Below are positions 1-11,311 of a stretch of DNA of 64,000 bases, piece after piece. The notes under the pieces were generated by a model, which had not been told where the DNA came from, made no database searches, and worked only from the letters and a program-made list of their open reading frames with translations. The stretch covers positions 2,294,001 to 2,358,000 of the forward strand of contig OX388351.1 in the NCBI GenBank assembly GCA_947579665.1, read 5' to 3'. Source of the DNA: Sympetrum striolatum (Eukaryota; Arthropoda; Insecta; Odonata; Libellulidae). The first letter of the stretch is position 1. Each line of letters starts with the position of its first letter. The translations under genes and the position numbers were made by a program.

Positions 1-149
1 ATATGAGATAATCTCAAAAAATAATCAATACTGTATTTCTAAACACGATTAAAGGTTAAGTAAAAGAAAAACAAAAAACAACGTAATATTCGTGAAAAAA
101 GCAATGGGGTACCCGAGTACCCCACACCGCTATTTTTGGAAGTTTTCTA

Positions 150-268
150 GGCACAGTCAAGGAAGGGTTAAAGGGATGCTTTGTAAAGAGATGCCCGCAA
201 AGTGGGAGACCTGGGTTCGAGTCCCAGTCATGTCGCTCTTTTTACTTCTATTTATACTTGTGTTTATG
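150..268 (+). repeat. tRNA-derived SINE fragment
   Basis: A perfect Pol III B box (GGTTCGAGTCC, 214-224) sits in a tRNA-like T arm (CTGGG / CCCAG around TTCGAGT, 211-227). It is followed by TCATGTCGCT, a T run and TTTACTTCTAT. The same block, from the B box through the T run, recurs on the minus strand at 60.75-60.84 kb and, more diverged, at 23.15-23.22 kb. That makes it a dispersed SINE family rather than a functional tRNA gene. No clean acceptor stem pairs with the 3' side. The upstream limit is uncertain. Confidence 0.6.
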
Positions 269-1941
269 CCAAACGACTTTTCGTGCAACCTAATTCTCTA
301 TCCTTGTCATTTTTTTGAATAAACCAAAGAAGTAATTGGAATGTTTCTTTACGATTTCATACTGCAGTCTATTATTTTTCACGCTCACCATACTGTTAAG
401 AAGATGCTCCTCAACCTCGGCTAACAATATAGAAAAAAATGCAAGCACAGTATCTTTCAGAAGTGAGATCTCTTAGAGATAGATTCGGGTCTCTTTTATG
501 AAGATTGACTTCGTAATAAATGAGGAAGTTAGAGGAGTATTATGATGAACGTTATTCTACAGCTTTTTTGATTAACATATCACTAACTTATTTTCTTAGG
601 TTAATTTTAGCTATAGATTTATTATCCTTAATTCATGCATACTTTTCGAAAGCAAAAACTAATTTCATCACGATAATCCTGCTAATTTCTACTACTATTT
701 CGCTAATTTTAACGGCACCTCGACTAACGAGAGACGCATTAATTTTTCGGTTAACGAATATATTTAATTTTCCTAGGAGCTTGCAAACAAATACGGAATT
801 AGATAAGAAGTTTTAGGAAGATACCTGCGCATTTTTGGGTCCGTAAATAATTCTCAGAAGAGACAAACCAAAACAGAAACAGCCCATCTTCGTATCACTA
901 CAAATTAAATTTGGTCTGGAGTGTTTTATACGATGAACATGTTTCATAAGATAAGATTTTTAAATATTCGGTAACTAACGCGAAATGGCACTTAAGTTGA
1001 CAAATATTATTTTGGAGCAAATTAATAAGAGGCAAAACCAAATATGAATCCTTAAAGGATAGCAAAAGGATTTATTATAGAAGGTATATCAACTTTTACC
1101 TAAAATGAATCGCTACGAATAATAGTCCCTATAAATTATATGGAAGATATAATCAGGATCAAGATACAGGAAAAAGGTAATAGAAGATTGAATGGAGATT
1201 TAAATGGATAGTTAGCGACTCTCATCAATGCTAAATAGAGATGAGTGCATGACCTCGATACATACATTGGAGAAAGTCCAATTAAACTTAATTCCCGCGA
1301 AGTTTTATTAAAGTAGGACGAATTTCTCGTCCCGTTCAGCTTCATCATTTAGTAGTGACGCCCATTTGACGATCTATTTCATTTTTGACGATTCGATTTC
1401 CATGCGTTTCACTTTTATGCAATCACTTTGAATAGGCTCTCTGTTTGCAGTATCCTTCCGTACGGATCAATTCAGCATTTTCCTCTCTCTCGCAGAACGG
1501 ACTTCCGCTCTCTAAGACAGGCCAGTTAATTAGCGGAGACCAATTGGATTCTCCTCACATTCAAGCGCCCCACTTACGGCTCTTTTCACTTCCGCTCCCG
1601 GAGAACACACTAATCGATATTCCAACTATAAAATATAATTTCGCAAATAATATTTCACAATTGACTTTGAACATTTGTCCCTTACAGATATAAATAAATC
1701 TTCTACAAACGCCGTGACTGTTCTTTGCGATAGGATGTTCGGAATGGAAGGGAAAACAACATTTAAAATTCTCAAACTGATACTAACGCATAAACCCATA
1801 TTATGTAATCGTGCATACTTATATAGCTATATATAGGGTTTTGCCGATTCATTATATCACCAGGGGCAATATTTAGTAAGCAGCCTTCAAGCTTTACCCC
1901 CAACCATTTTTACTTGAATCTAGTGAAATTCGAAAATTTTA
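269..1941. other. No recognised gene
   Basis: AT-rich sequence without a coding region I can support. A 98-codon reading frame at 520-816 (plus) is rich in Leu and Ile, with possible membrane-like stretches, but matches no family I recognise. An 82-codon frame at 1445-1693 is also unrecognised. Both are short enough to arise by chance. Confidence 0.5.
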
Positions 1942-1945
1942 TTAA

Positions 1946-1964
1946 CCCTTAACCAGTGACGTGC
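1946..1964 (+). repeat. piggyBac left terminal inverted repeat
   Basis: CCCTTAACCAGTGACGTGC directly after TTAA (1942-1945). It is the exact reverse complement of 6550-6568. A second copy of CCAGTGACGTGC follows at 1981-1992 and continues into a GGTCTgggAGACC palindrome. Confidence 0.93.
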
Positions 1965-2349
1965 AATTTTTGTCACACTACCAGTGACGTGCGGTCTGGG
2001 AGACCGCAATTTTTTAAATATCTTTAAACTTACTAAATGACACATTTAACAAAATTTAAAAGCCTTAATAAACTAATCATTTATTCAATAATTTGAATTC
2101 AAATTTAATTTTATGTTGATAATAACAAAATTTCAATTATTAATCATTGTACGAATATAGTCAAAAATTTGAATGAAAAAACATATCCTTTTTAAATAAT
2201 GTCACAAATTAAGAATCAGTTGGCTATTTTTGTAGCAAAGCCTTTAATGTATTTTTGGGATGATAAATGATAAAACCTTGAAATATATTTCATTTATTGT
2301 GTTTTTCATGGATTCTGCAAACGTTCGATATTACATTTTTCGTTAAAAA

Positions 2350-4066
2350 TGTCCAACCCCTCCAAAGAAGCACAGTTCTTGCAAATTTTTTTTGTGCATT
2401 ATAAAAAAACTGGCTGTCTACATTTGCAGCAACAGAAGGAGGTTTTTCGTTTTTTGCATGGAGGGCAAAGTCGGCAAGTCTTCCGCTTCTCTAGTTTATC
2501 TTCGACATTTTGAGGTTCTTCAACTGGTAGGTTCAGTATTCTGCCTATATTGGCTCTTAATTGCTGTTCGATATTCTCCTCTTTAATTGTGGCCTTACTA
2601 ACTCCGCTGCAATGCATTTAATAAAATCGTACCTATTCAGATACCTCTTGTCTTTTAGAGACTGCTGGAGCACAAAAGAATTCACCGATTAAATGACTAA
2701 AATCCTAAAAAACACTGCCATTGGCCATCTCCTTGTTCTTCGACTAGATGAGTAGCTGCTGCACATCTAGTGTATCAGTGTATCTAGTCATCAGTGCTCT
2801 GTGGTGCAGTAACGACACCAAACAAATAGTCCTTTTTCTCTTTGGCACACGAGGAACTAGTCATGTTCGCCGTATATCCATGCAACGGGGACCAAAATGC
2901 GCCCTCTTTTGAAGGCCCGAACTCATTGGATATTTCCCTTTTATTTTTTCTTATCGTCCCGACATAGGTCAGTCCTTTCACCCTCAGCTTCTCAACAAGT
3001 TTAATTGAAGTGAACCAATTATCAGCTGTAATATTTCGACTGGAATGAAATATTGGCTCAGTGAGACGCGGAACTGATTGCGTAGGTTTCGAAGTCTTTT
3101 TTTCTTCCGCTGACAGACCTATTCCGTTGGTATTTTTTTCGGCGTACAAACAGGCGTTATACAAAAAGTAATTCAATGTATCCGTCAAACACATCATTTT
3201 GAGGCCATACTTAGTTGGCTTACTCAGGATGTACATTTTAAATCGGCACCCCTGAAGCCAATTAACATTTTGTCAATACAAGTTGTTGTGCCCAGTCAAT
3301 AGCAACAATGAGATTTTTTTACAAAACGATTTAACAAATCAATTGGTGACCCAGTTGCACCAATTGGTGCAATTGGGTCACTTTCGTACCGGACGATTTG
3401 GTCTTCATGGTTATCAAACCGAAGACATAAAAGGAGAACAGCAAATCGTTGACATTACTAAACGAAAAATTTCCCTTCCAGTGCCATCTGTAGCATAGAT
3501 ACTACTAATATCTTCATAGTTAGATTTAAATATTGCCGAATGTATTATTAACCCAAGTAAAGCTCTTAATTCAACATAATCTAAATCTTGGATTTCATGC
3601 CTACTGCTTCTGGTATACTTTTCTCTTAAATTCTGAAGTTTGACATTTGTCCAACACAAAATCAAATTTATTATATCGTCGTCAAAAATAAGCGACCAAA
3701 AATGTATAGGTTGCAGTTCCCTATATAGAGGTATAACAGATTGCTTCAAACCTGGTTTTTCCGCGACAATGTTATGCAGACGAGTCCAAACGTTTCTCTT
3801 TGGCTCTTTAGAACTTCTTTTATAGAGATTTTTTCAAAATAATGTCCAACTAACTTAGAAATCTGATTCACTGAAACACTTACTTCCTCGTCATCGTCTT
3901 CTTCATTCTCGTCGGAATTCGTATTGTGATCACTAACAATAATATTATCCTCCTCGATCTCACTTCCCACTCCACTGTCATCTTCCCTCAAGTATTCCAT
4001 AACCAGCTCCTCCAAATCAGGAGCCACCTGTCGTAGTATTCGAGAGGGACTGGTTTTCTCACTCAT
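2350..4066 (-). pseudogene. piggyBac transposase pseudogene
   Basis: Read from 4066 down. An acidic N-terminal region (4066-3746; MSEKTSPSRILRQ..., a long Glu/Asp stretch) is followed by the family core: LRALLGLIIHS and IYATDGTGREIFR (3749-3414). The DDE domain then shows SKPTKYGLKMM and NITADNWFTS (3236-2784), and next TRRWPMA and a cysteine-rich C-terminal zinc-binding tail (2617-2360; CRLCPPCKKRK, CCCKC). Recognisable catalytic aspartates lie in the short IDKML segment (codon at 3272-3274), in TADNW, and in a DTLD segment near 2763-2777. The gene is dead: the reading frame changes near 3746, between 3414 and 3236, and between 2784 and 2617, and again before the last Cys-rich residues. Sequence expected between the second and third catalytic segments is missing. 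The start was chosen at the first ATG before the acidic region. It lies within a TTAA-flanked element. Confidence 0.9.
3346..3381. repeat. 36-bp inverted repeat inside the transposase relic
   Basis: Almost perfectly self-complementary sequence (GTGACCCAGTTGCACC then GGTGCAATTGGGTCAC around AATT, one mismatched pair). It lies in the stretch of the transposase where no frame is clean. It could be a small secondary rearrangement. No function is evident. Confidence 0.6.
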
Positions 4067-4439
4067 GTTTGTAGTCTTTGACGAGTACTAATGTCGCTGT
4101 GAAAATTGAGAAAATATCATAAGTAGATATACGTTACTTGTACAGGAAAATATTTTGATTCCACGGAATACCGCAGGAAGAAATTTACCTGACGAATGAC
4201 AATGATGATCACAAGGCAATTATGTAAATATTGCACCGGGAAGACAACGTTATTCAAGAGCAGTAGAAAATTTTCCTCCGTACTAGCTCCGTATATGATG
4301 ATCGCTCACCAACAGACAATAAGTTACCTGCTCTTTTATTTTTAGTTATCTATTAAAATACCATAATCAATTTTATATTTTGGGAAATAATGATTAAATT
4401 AGTATACAAAATGTTTATAATTTTATAATTTTTATGATA

Positions 4440-5109
4440 AAATAAGGAACTCGGCAAATAAAGTTCTCGCCTGTTTAACAAAAACATGTCCTTTTGAATT
4501 TAATTTAAGGTCTGACCTGCCCAGTGATGAATTTAACGGCCGCGGTATACTGACCGTGCAAAGGTAGCATAATCATTAGTCTTTTAATAGAGGGCTGGAA
4601 TGAACGGTTTCACGAGGAACTGACTGTCTCATTTTATTTGTTTTAAAATTTAATTTTTTAGTTAAAAAGCTAAAATTTCGTTGGAAGACGAGAAGACCCT
4701 ATAGATCTTTATATGAATTTTTGTATTTATTTATCTATTAACATAATTACAATAAAGTCGTATTTTGTTGGGGTGACAAAAATATATAATCAACTTTTTC
4801 ATTTATTTACCATTGATATATGAATATTAGATCCATTATTAGTGATTGATAGACTAAGTTACCTTAGGGATAACAGCGTAATCCTCCTCCAGAGTTCATA
4901 TTTACAGGAGGGCTTGTGACCTAGATGTTGGATTAAGATAATAATTAGGTGTAGCCGCTTAATTTATAGGTCTGTTTGACCTTTAAATTCTTACATGATC
5001 TGAGTTCAGACCGGTTTAAGCCAGGTCGGTTTCTATCTCCAATTTACTTTAACTTTTAGTACGAAAGGACCAAAGTTGTGAAATAATTTTTTTATTTTGA
5101 TTAACATTA
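4440..5109 (+). rRNA. rrnL: Mitochondrial 16S rRNA fragment within the numt
   Basis: Hallmark large-subunit rRNA segments appear in order. GGAACTCGGCAAA starts near 4445 and GCCTGTTTAACAAAAACATGTC lies near 4470-4490. GACCTGCCCAGTGA, GACCGTGCAAAGGTAGCATAATC (4551-4573) and GAGAAGACCCTATAG (4690-4704) follow. TTAGGGATAACAGCGTAAT (peptidyl-transferase centre, 4864-4881), GATGTTGGATTAAGA and TACGAAAGGACC come last. Only the 3' half (domains IV-VI) is present; the 5' half is absent. The 3' end abuts the tRNA. In insects this gene lies on the mitochondrial minority strand just before trnL1 and nad1, as here. As part of a nuclear copy it is not expected to be functional. Confidence 0.93.
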
Positions 5110-5174
5110 ACTATTTTGGCAGAAAAAAGCCATGAATTTAGAATTCATAAATATAAGATTATCTTACAGATAGT
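5110..5174 (+). tRNA. trnL1: Mitochondrial tRNA-Leu(UAG) copy within the numt
   Basis: Acceptor stem ACTATTT (5110-5116) pairs with AGATAGT (5168-5174), including one G-T pair. The anticodon arm ATGAATTTAGAATTCAT carries the TAG anticodon. The 65-nt length is normal for arthropod mitochondrial tRNAs. It sits between rrnL and nad1 as in insects. It appears structurally intact, which is consistent with a young transfer, but as a nuclear copy it is unlikely to act in translation. Confidence 0.88.
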
Positions 5175-5176
5175 AC

Positions 5177-5770
5177 TTGCAGCTTAATGATATAATTTTA
5201 TTATTGTTAGAGGGACTTATTTTATTTATTTGTGTTCTTGTTGGAGTTGCTTTTTTAACGTTATTGGAACGTAAGGTATTGGGTTATATTCAAATTCGTA
5301 AGGGCCCAAATAAGGTAGGATATTGTGGAGTTGTTCAACCTTTTTCTGATGCTATCAAGCTATTTACTAAGGAGCAGACTTTTCCTGTAACATCTAATTA
5401 TTTACCTTATTATTTTTCTCCTGTATTTAGATTATTTATTTCTTTATTAATTTGATCTATTATGCCTTTCTATTTTGGTTTATATAGTTTTGAATTAGGA
5501 TTATTATTTTTTCTTTGTTGTACGAGTGTTGGAGTTTACACAGTTATAATTGCTGGATGGGCTTCAAATTCTATTTATGCTTTATTAGGTGGTCTTCGTG
5601 CTGTTGCACAGACCATTTCTTATGAAGTAAGTCTAGCCTTAATTTTAATTTCTTTTATTTTTTTGTCAAATGGTTATAGATTGGAAATGTTTTCCTTGTA
5701 TCAAGGTTTTGCTTGGTTTATATTTATTACATTTCCATTAATAATTGTTTGATTTGCTTCTTGTTTAGCT
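5177..5770 (+). pseudogene. nad1: NADH dehydrogenase subunit 1, 5' part, nuclear mitochondrial copy
   Basis: Starts with TTG two bases after the tRNA, a usual insect nad1 start. It reads as a membrane subunit of respiratory complex [63 protein letters not shown] and FASCLA all match nad1. Two TGA codons (5453-5455 and 5750-5752) stop translation in the nuclear code but are Trp in the mitochondrial code. AGA codons fall where Ser is expected in the invertebrate mitochondrial code. Under that code about 198 codons are open without a frameshift; the full protein is normally about 310 residues. The gene is cut after FASCLA, before the family's conserved ETNRTPFD segment. It cannot make a working product from the nucleus. 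Confidence 0.93.
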
Positions 5771-6356
5771 TTTCCCAGGCAATTGGTTTTCCTGCGGCCA
5801 TATTTGCAAATTATTTTACAACAAAGATATATTTGGTCATGTACTGCTCGAAGTTTCGCATCGGGTTTTCCCCAGAATCACTCCACCCTTTCCATTGGGG
5901 GTCCATATTCCGCTGACAACATGCTTCACTAAAGGTCATTCATCCCAGGCTAGGCATTAATGAGAAGTGGTAACAAAGAGAAATTCTCGCAGGATTTCGT
6001 TATTCTGAGTTTGCCGCCACTTCGGTCGCATCCGTAGTAAGTGACATTCTAGGGTCAGAATCACAGCGAAATAGACGAAAAATTCGGTTTAATGCAAGTA
6101 TGATTTAATGTTTTTCTAAACAGATTTTTATTGTTGGAGTTGATATAATAAAATAACCAAAACAATCTGTATTCTTTAGGACGACCTCAACATTAGCCTA
6201 CTATCATAAAATCCATATATTTTGCCTAATTTATGCTTTTTAAATAGTAATAATAAAGAAATGTGAAAATAATAAAAAAATATTATAAATAAAGTTGAAT
6301 TTTGTAAGCCTCCGTAATAATATTCAGCCATATTACAAATTGAGTTTTCCCGAATT
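5771..6356. other. Sequence of unknown origin between the numt and the piggyBac right end
   Basis: After the nad1 break the sequence loses mitochondrial character. It becomes more GC-rich to about 6070, then AT-rich again. I recognise no gene here. It may be original piggyBac 5' flank, or a second fragment captured together with the mitochondrial DNA. Confidence 0.5.
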
Positions 6357-6384
6357 AGTGACGTGCGGTCTCTCAGACCGCGCA
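6357..6384 (+). repeat. piggyBac subterminal repeat
   Basis: AGTGACGTGC followed by GGTCTCTCAGACC. This is the same module as the left terminal region and as 6534-6561, where it is inverted. The two copies bracket the last 200 bp of the element. Confidence 0.75.
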
Positions 6385-6549
6385 TGAAATTTAATCACAA
6401 CTTAATAGAAATACAAGTAAGATAGAAGAAATTCGAAGCATTCTATATACTACGTAAAGATATCTAAGAAGGTACCTTAAAATACAGATTTGTTAAAAAT
6501 CGAATATTTTTTTATTAACAATAAAAAAATCGCTGCGGTCTCTCAGACC

Positions 6550-6568
6550 GCACGTCACTGGTTAAGGG
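6550..6568 (-). repeat. piggyBac right terminal inverted repeat
   Basis: GCACGTCACTGGTTAAGGG immediately before TTAA (6569-6572). It is the exact reverse complement of 1946-1964 and is preceded by a TGCGGTCT...AGACCGCA palindrome (6534-6552). Confidence 0.93.
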
Positions 6569-6572
6569 TTAA

Positions 6573-9500
6573 TACTACTGCTGCTTTAGATTTGTATCTG
6601 TTTTATCAACTAAACGTCAACACACATTTCTTTTAACTCATACATTTTCTCATAAATAGTTCCGCAAGTATACTCCTACGGGACGATTCTTCTTCATTTT
6701 GAAAGGATATGTAAACTACAACTGCAAATTCAATTTAGACTTCAATAAGAACTAAGAAAAGGATTAGGAATAGATGATTTTCAAAATATTTGATAAGGCC
6801 TTCCCAGACAACGACTTCAAAACAAAAGATTATTTATTCACATCAAAATAACGCGTTAAATTGATTATCTACATGTTTTAGTCTGTTTTGTGATACACTG
6901 TGTGTTTTTTAATTTGATCCTCTTTTTCTTTCGAAATTTTGGAGATTGAACCAATTCGTAGTTTATTATTTTGTTGTTTGAATTCTTGATAACCGTCAGT
7001 TCAGTGTTTAGTATTAATACATTTTTGTATAATTATACGTATAGAAAAGGCATCAATTTTGTCTTGAGGACGTATACAAATCAAATCCATTCACTAAACT
7101 ACAGAGATGGTCAATTTTTTGTTTCTCCATTTCCTCTTAAGCTAATTTTCCTAAAAGCATGCCTCTTGATAGAACATCTCTTAAAGGAACACCTCTGATT
7201 GAAGTAAAACACGACTCCTAGATCCGCCATTGAAACAGCGCAGCGTTCGTTCGAATCTTCCCATCCGATCCTTTGAATCAGCATCATCTCCACACAAACA
7301 TTCCATCTTTTGGAGTAACGACCTACGTTACGCAGTCTGCACTACCGATTCGAACGCAGGGATTCGTAAATTTAAGTGCTCATGAATGCATTAACCTCCA
7401 CCTAAAGGTACTCTCGGAAATTTGCAAAGAGTACATTACGGATCACGCGGATCAGGAGGAGGAAACAAAGATGTTGAATTTCCAAGTTTTCTTCTGATTA
7501 ACTATTAAGAAAGGAAAAGATGAAAATGAAGTAGAAATAAGTAGATTTAGGTTAATTGCAGGAGTCGTCTCTGATGTCCAAAATTCACCTTATAAAGTCA
7601 TCATTATTATTATTATATTTAAGAAAAAATATGAAAATGATAATCACGTATAGATTCGATGACCGTAATTGTAAATCCTTGCCATTTTTATACTGAGTAA
7701 GCATGTTTTAATGCTTTTATGAAGGGTAAAAATTGAAAAAGATTTAAATGACAGCTATTTCTTCTGCAAAATAATTTCACTAGATTCTTGTAGCGAAAAA
7801 AGTAATTTTTTGGTTATAATTTGGTCACTTTGGTGATATTTGGTCTAATTGGTGGTGGTTGGTTTGGTTTCTTTCTGGATTTTTGATGATACTTAGTCAC
7901 TTAGGTTATATATGGTCTGATTAATAAATTAATAATAAGAAACTCTGGACCAGTTCTACTTCAATCGTAGACAGGTGATAAGGACATGGATACGACATCC
8001 AAAATATTTATTACATAAAAAATTGAGTTTTCAGCTATTGTTGCGACAATTAACCTATTGACAGGTTAACCAGAAAAGGGTTCCTCTCATTATTAAGCGA
8101 ACATATTAGCCCTCAGGATACATAACTTCATGATATTATTACCACGAAAAGAGAAGAAAAAGAAACTGATAGGGGATGTATTAGCGGAGTCATAATTATT
8201 AAGGAATACAAAACGACAAAAAATAGAAAGATCGTCTCTAGTGCTGGAATCAAGATAAAATAACATTCCAAATATTTTTTCTGATATGGCTAGAGCATCT
8301 ACTACGACCGAATTAATCCAAATAGTTAACGAGCTAAGATTTTAACAAAGCACGGTTTCGGTTCTTACCGCAGTATAAACACTATAACACTATTATTTTA
8401 ACACCACGAGAGCACACATTTGACGTCCGTGGTGACACATCTTTGCCGTTGTCGTTGTCTCTAAAAAGAATAAATATTCTAATGCATATACTGCACAAAA
8501 GGATGGATCATACATCTTCTCTAGAGAAAGCAGATACAAATATACCGAGATTTGCGACATTGGTCATACGCTATCGAGATGCAAAAGTTCCTAAGTTGCG
8601 CTAGCATTTTAGTTAGATCAATTATTTTAGTTTCATTTATTGCGGTACCATAATTCGATATAATATCGATTAACCAAAGCGTATTTCCCGGTTTATTACT
8701 AGCGATAAATCGGCGAAACCCGATTAATATGCTTCGATAACAAATTAGTTGGAATTCCTAGTGTAACTGTTTATCTGTAAAAAAAATGCGACAGAGTAAA
8801 AACCATAAAGAAAAGCAAGAAAACAAAAGAAAGAATCCGAAAGATGTGAAGCAACGGGGTAAATAGTTTAATATGTTGAAAGGAGCATTACGAAGGTGTG
8901 AACACAGAGTCACATGAATAATCCGAGACTAGATGTAGCATTAACCGTCAAAGTCGTCTCAATGATAATCTAATCTACAAATGAAAAGAATAAATCACAT
9001 AAAATGTAGGAAAACGGTGTTTTTGGATTAAGCCAGAAAAAGTATCATCAATAAAATCTATTAAAGGCGGATGTGTGCATTTTTATTGAAGTCTGGTGGA
9101 ACAGCATTGCGGGGAAATATCCCACAAAAATAAAAACCATAAAAATGAACCACACAAATCAAATTCATCCTACAACGACACGACTTTAATTAAGCAAGGA
9201 AATGCTGTTTGAATTTTAAAACAAACAGCAACGTAGACTCTTTGAATTAATGGATTTCAAAATTTTTAAATTTGGAAAATTAGTTCCAAAAACCAACAAT
9301 CTCCCTGTCGTACGATGAGTCATTCATGTAACTGAGTTAGCATTTCGAAAATTAATTACCATTAACGATTCAAAATATAAATCAACATTCCGAGTTTTTG
9401 CGCACCGCATTTCACAGATTTGGGACATGTAAACAGGGGGCAATCAAATAACTACGGCAAACGATTCTCCCAAATAAAATTGTAAATTTGCAAACTGCAT

Positions 9501-11311
9501 TTGAACTTAAATTTTCCGCTTTTTTTCAAGTATATTCAATTTTGTAATTATTTTTTTTTTTTCAAAGTTCCTTTGTTGATTCACTGGGAATCGAACAAGA
9601 ACTCAGTCGAACACAGAAACCATAATTAAGCAATATTTTTCCGAACAAAAAATTAATCAGAAACCGTAAAGTTATCGCATTCTAAACCGATGACAATTTT
9701 TTTTTTCTTCTGTATTTTTGGTCCACATGAATGTGGAATAATTGTCGATAATGAAGAATCATCCTAGCCATGGATCGTTGCTGGATTACCTAATATTATA
9801 CGATTGGCCACACTAAAGATTATTTATAAGTTTAGTACACCCATTGCATAGATATACACCAATATCAAGCATAAACATCCTATGAATTCTCAAAAGCGCA
9901 TTAATTAAGGTTTTGAGGACCAATTATGACGCATCATTGCAGTTTATAAGGCGCATGTCAAATAAATGCAAAATAATTGGTACATGAACTATAAAACGTT
10001 GACCACCTTTGATCTAATACTTAATTAAACCTCTCTTAAGTATGAATAAAGTCAATCTGTTTGAAACTAGACATACTTTCACAAATTGAAACATCGGATT
10101 CCGAAGCTATTTCTGAAATATGAGAGTAAAAGTGCTTTTCATATCCAAGCGATCATAATCGATGATTCTTCAAATAAATAATACCTACATCAGGGTTTAA
10201 AAAGCAGTTCTAAAGATATTTTTACACTTGAGAAAATACAAAACCTAAAAACAAGTAATATTTTGGAAAATAATAATAGGAGTGTTCCCTCGTCATAAAT
10301 AGGTTCCATTTAGTTATAGAAAATACAGTATATTTCATTAATAAACAAAGGTTAATAAATAAATTGAATAATTAAATATTATATAAATATAATATAAATA
10401 TTATATAATAATAAATTATATAATTAAATCACGGGGCCGGGTTTGCAATCTGCAGGCCGTAGTTTGGGAAATTAAAAGATGGTAAACGTTTTCTATAGGA
10501 CTTGTAGAACTATAAGATGAAAAAGAAGATGGCAAAACAACTAGTTAAACTCAAGTAAAATTTCATAAATTGATTTAAGTCCCCACCTGTCCAGTTGTAA
10601 CTTCCTTAATTAGTTATGAACGAGTAACAATTGGACAACGAAGCATAAAGAAGTTAATCCATACAAATACAGGTATAACATTTCTATGATCAGTTAAAGA
10701 ATACACCTGAATAGATAGATTAGAAAAGCATATTCAATAAAAAAATAAATTTTCCGCCAAGAACAAATCATAAAGCAACGCAGCAAAACACTTGCTTGCT
10801 ATAAAAGTATGCTGATAATAGTAACCAGATAGTTTAAGCCGTTACTGGGACAATTAATGAAAACAAACAACCGTTGTGCACTAAATAGTTACGATGCACT
10901 ACGATTTCCAGCAGTGTAAGATTTGATGCAACTATCGATCGAAAATTTTATTTGTGTACAGGGAGTTTCATCCAAAGCACACGGAAGATGATTTTCTGAA
11001 GGATATATTAGTCAGAGGACTTTATATTCATTGGTATCACGCTCAAAACATTTCACTTAATTTAGTCTTTCTCAAATGGCACTTCGAAAAGTCTGTTATG
11101 ATGATTTTAAATACTATCTGTTTGTAAAACCACTGAAAATTAAGAGCATTTTGATTATTTCTTTCAATGTAGAAACCTATCAGTTATTGAGAGCTACTAA
11201 TTAGTTTGCAAGCAATCCCAAATTCGATTCCAGCTAATTTATAAATCCGCACATAATAATGGTAACGTAATTGTATAACTCTTCCTTGACCGTGGAATTA
11301 CTGAGGTAAAT
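6573..11311. other. No recognised gene
   Basis: About 4.7 kb of AT-rich sequence. A 74-codon frame at 7273-7497 (plus) has a mixed, coding-like composition (HECINLHLKVLSEICKEYI) but no family I recognise and no splice context that settles it. A minus-strand sequence around 9570-9620 contains a weak B-box-like string. An AT-only patch lies at 10370-10430. Confidence 0.5.

Larger units (their letters stand above)
4400..5770 (+). other. Nuclear mitochondrial insertion (numt): rrnL 3' part, trnL(UAG), nad1 5' part
   Basis: A continuous block in mitochondrial gene order and in one orientation: 16S rRNA, tRNA-Leu with anticodon UAG, then nad1. Direct adjacency of trnL1 and nad1 is typical of insects and crustaceans. 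The right edge is sharp: nad1 matches its family up to FASCLA (codon ending 5770) and then departs completely. The left edge is vague (somewhere 4340-4440) because 16S is poorly conserved there. The insertion lies between the transposase start (4066) and the right terminal repeat (6550) of the piggyBac element, so it is nuclear and not a contaminating mitochondrial contig. Confidence 0.9.
1946..6568 (-). mobile_element. piggyBac-family DNA transposon, complete ends, decayed and interrupted by a numt
   Basis: The element is bounded by TTAA on both sides (1942-1945 and 6569-6572), the obligate piggyBac target duplication. Its 19-bp terminal inverted repeats begin CCC: CCCTTAACCAGTGACGTGC at 1946-1964 and its exact complement at 6550-6568. 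Subterminal copies of AGTGACGTGC joined to a GGTCT...AGACC palindrome lie at 1983-2008, 6357-6384 and 6534-6561. A transposase relic is encoded on the minus strand at 2350-4066. At 4623 bp it is longer than a typical 2.5-3 kb piggyBac; the excess is a mitochondrial insertion (about 4.4-5.77 kb) plus several hundred bases of unknown origin. The element cannot make transposase, but its ends look intact. Confidence 0.93.

Noticed and set aside
520..816. 98-codon frame with hydrophobic stretches
   Set aside because: Short, biased composition and no recognised family.
4400..5770. Mitochondrial contamination or chimeric assembly
   Set aside because: The block stops abruptly within nad1 and lies inside an element whose matching ends and TTAA duplications are both present. 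A nuclear insertion is the simpler reading, though long reads would settle it.
9570..9620. B-box-like string on the minus strand (TTGTTCGATTCCCAG)
   Set aside because: A single motif without A box or the SINE 3' block; too weak to call.
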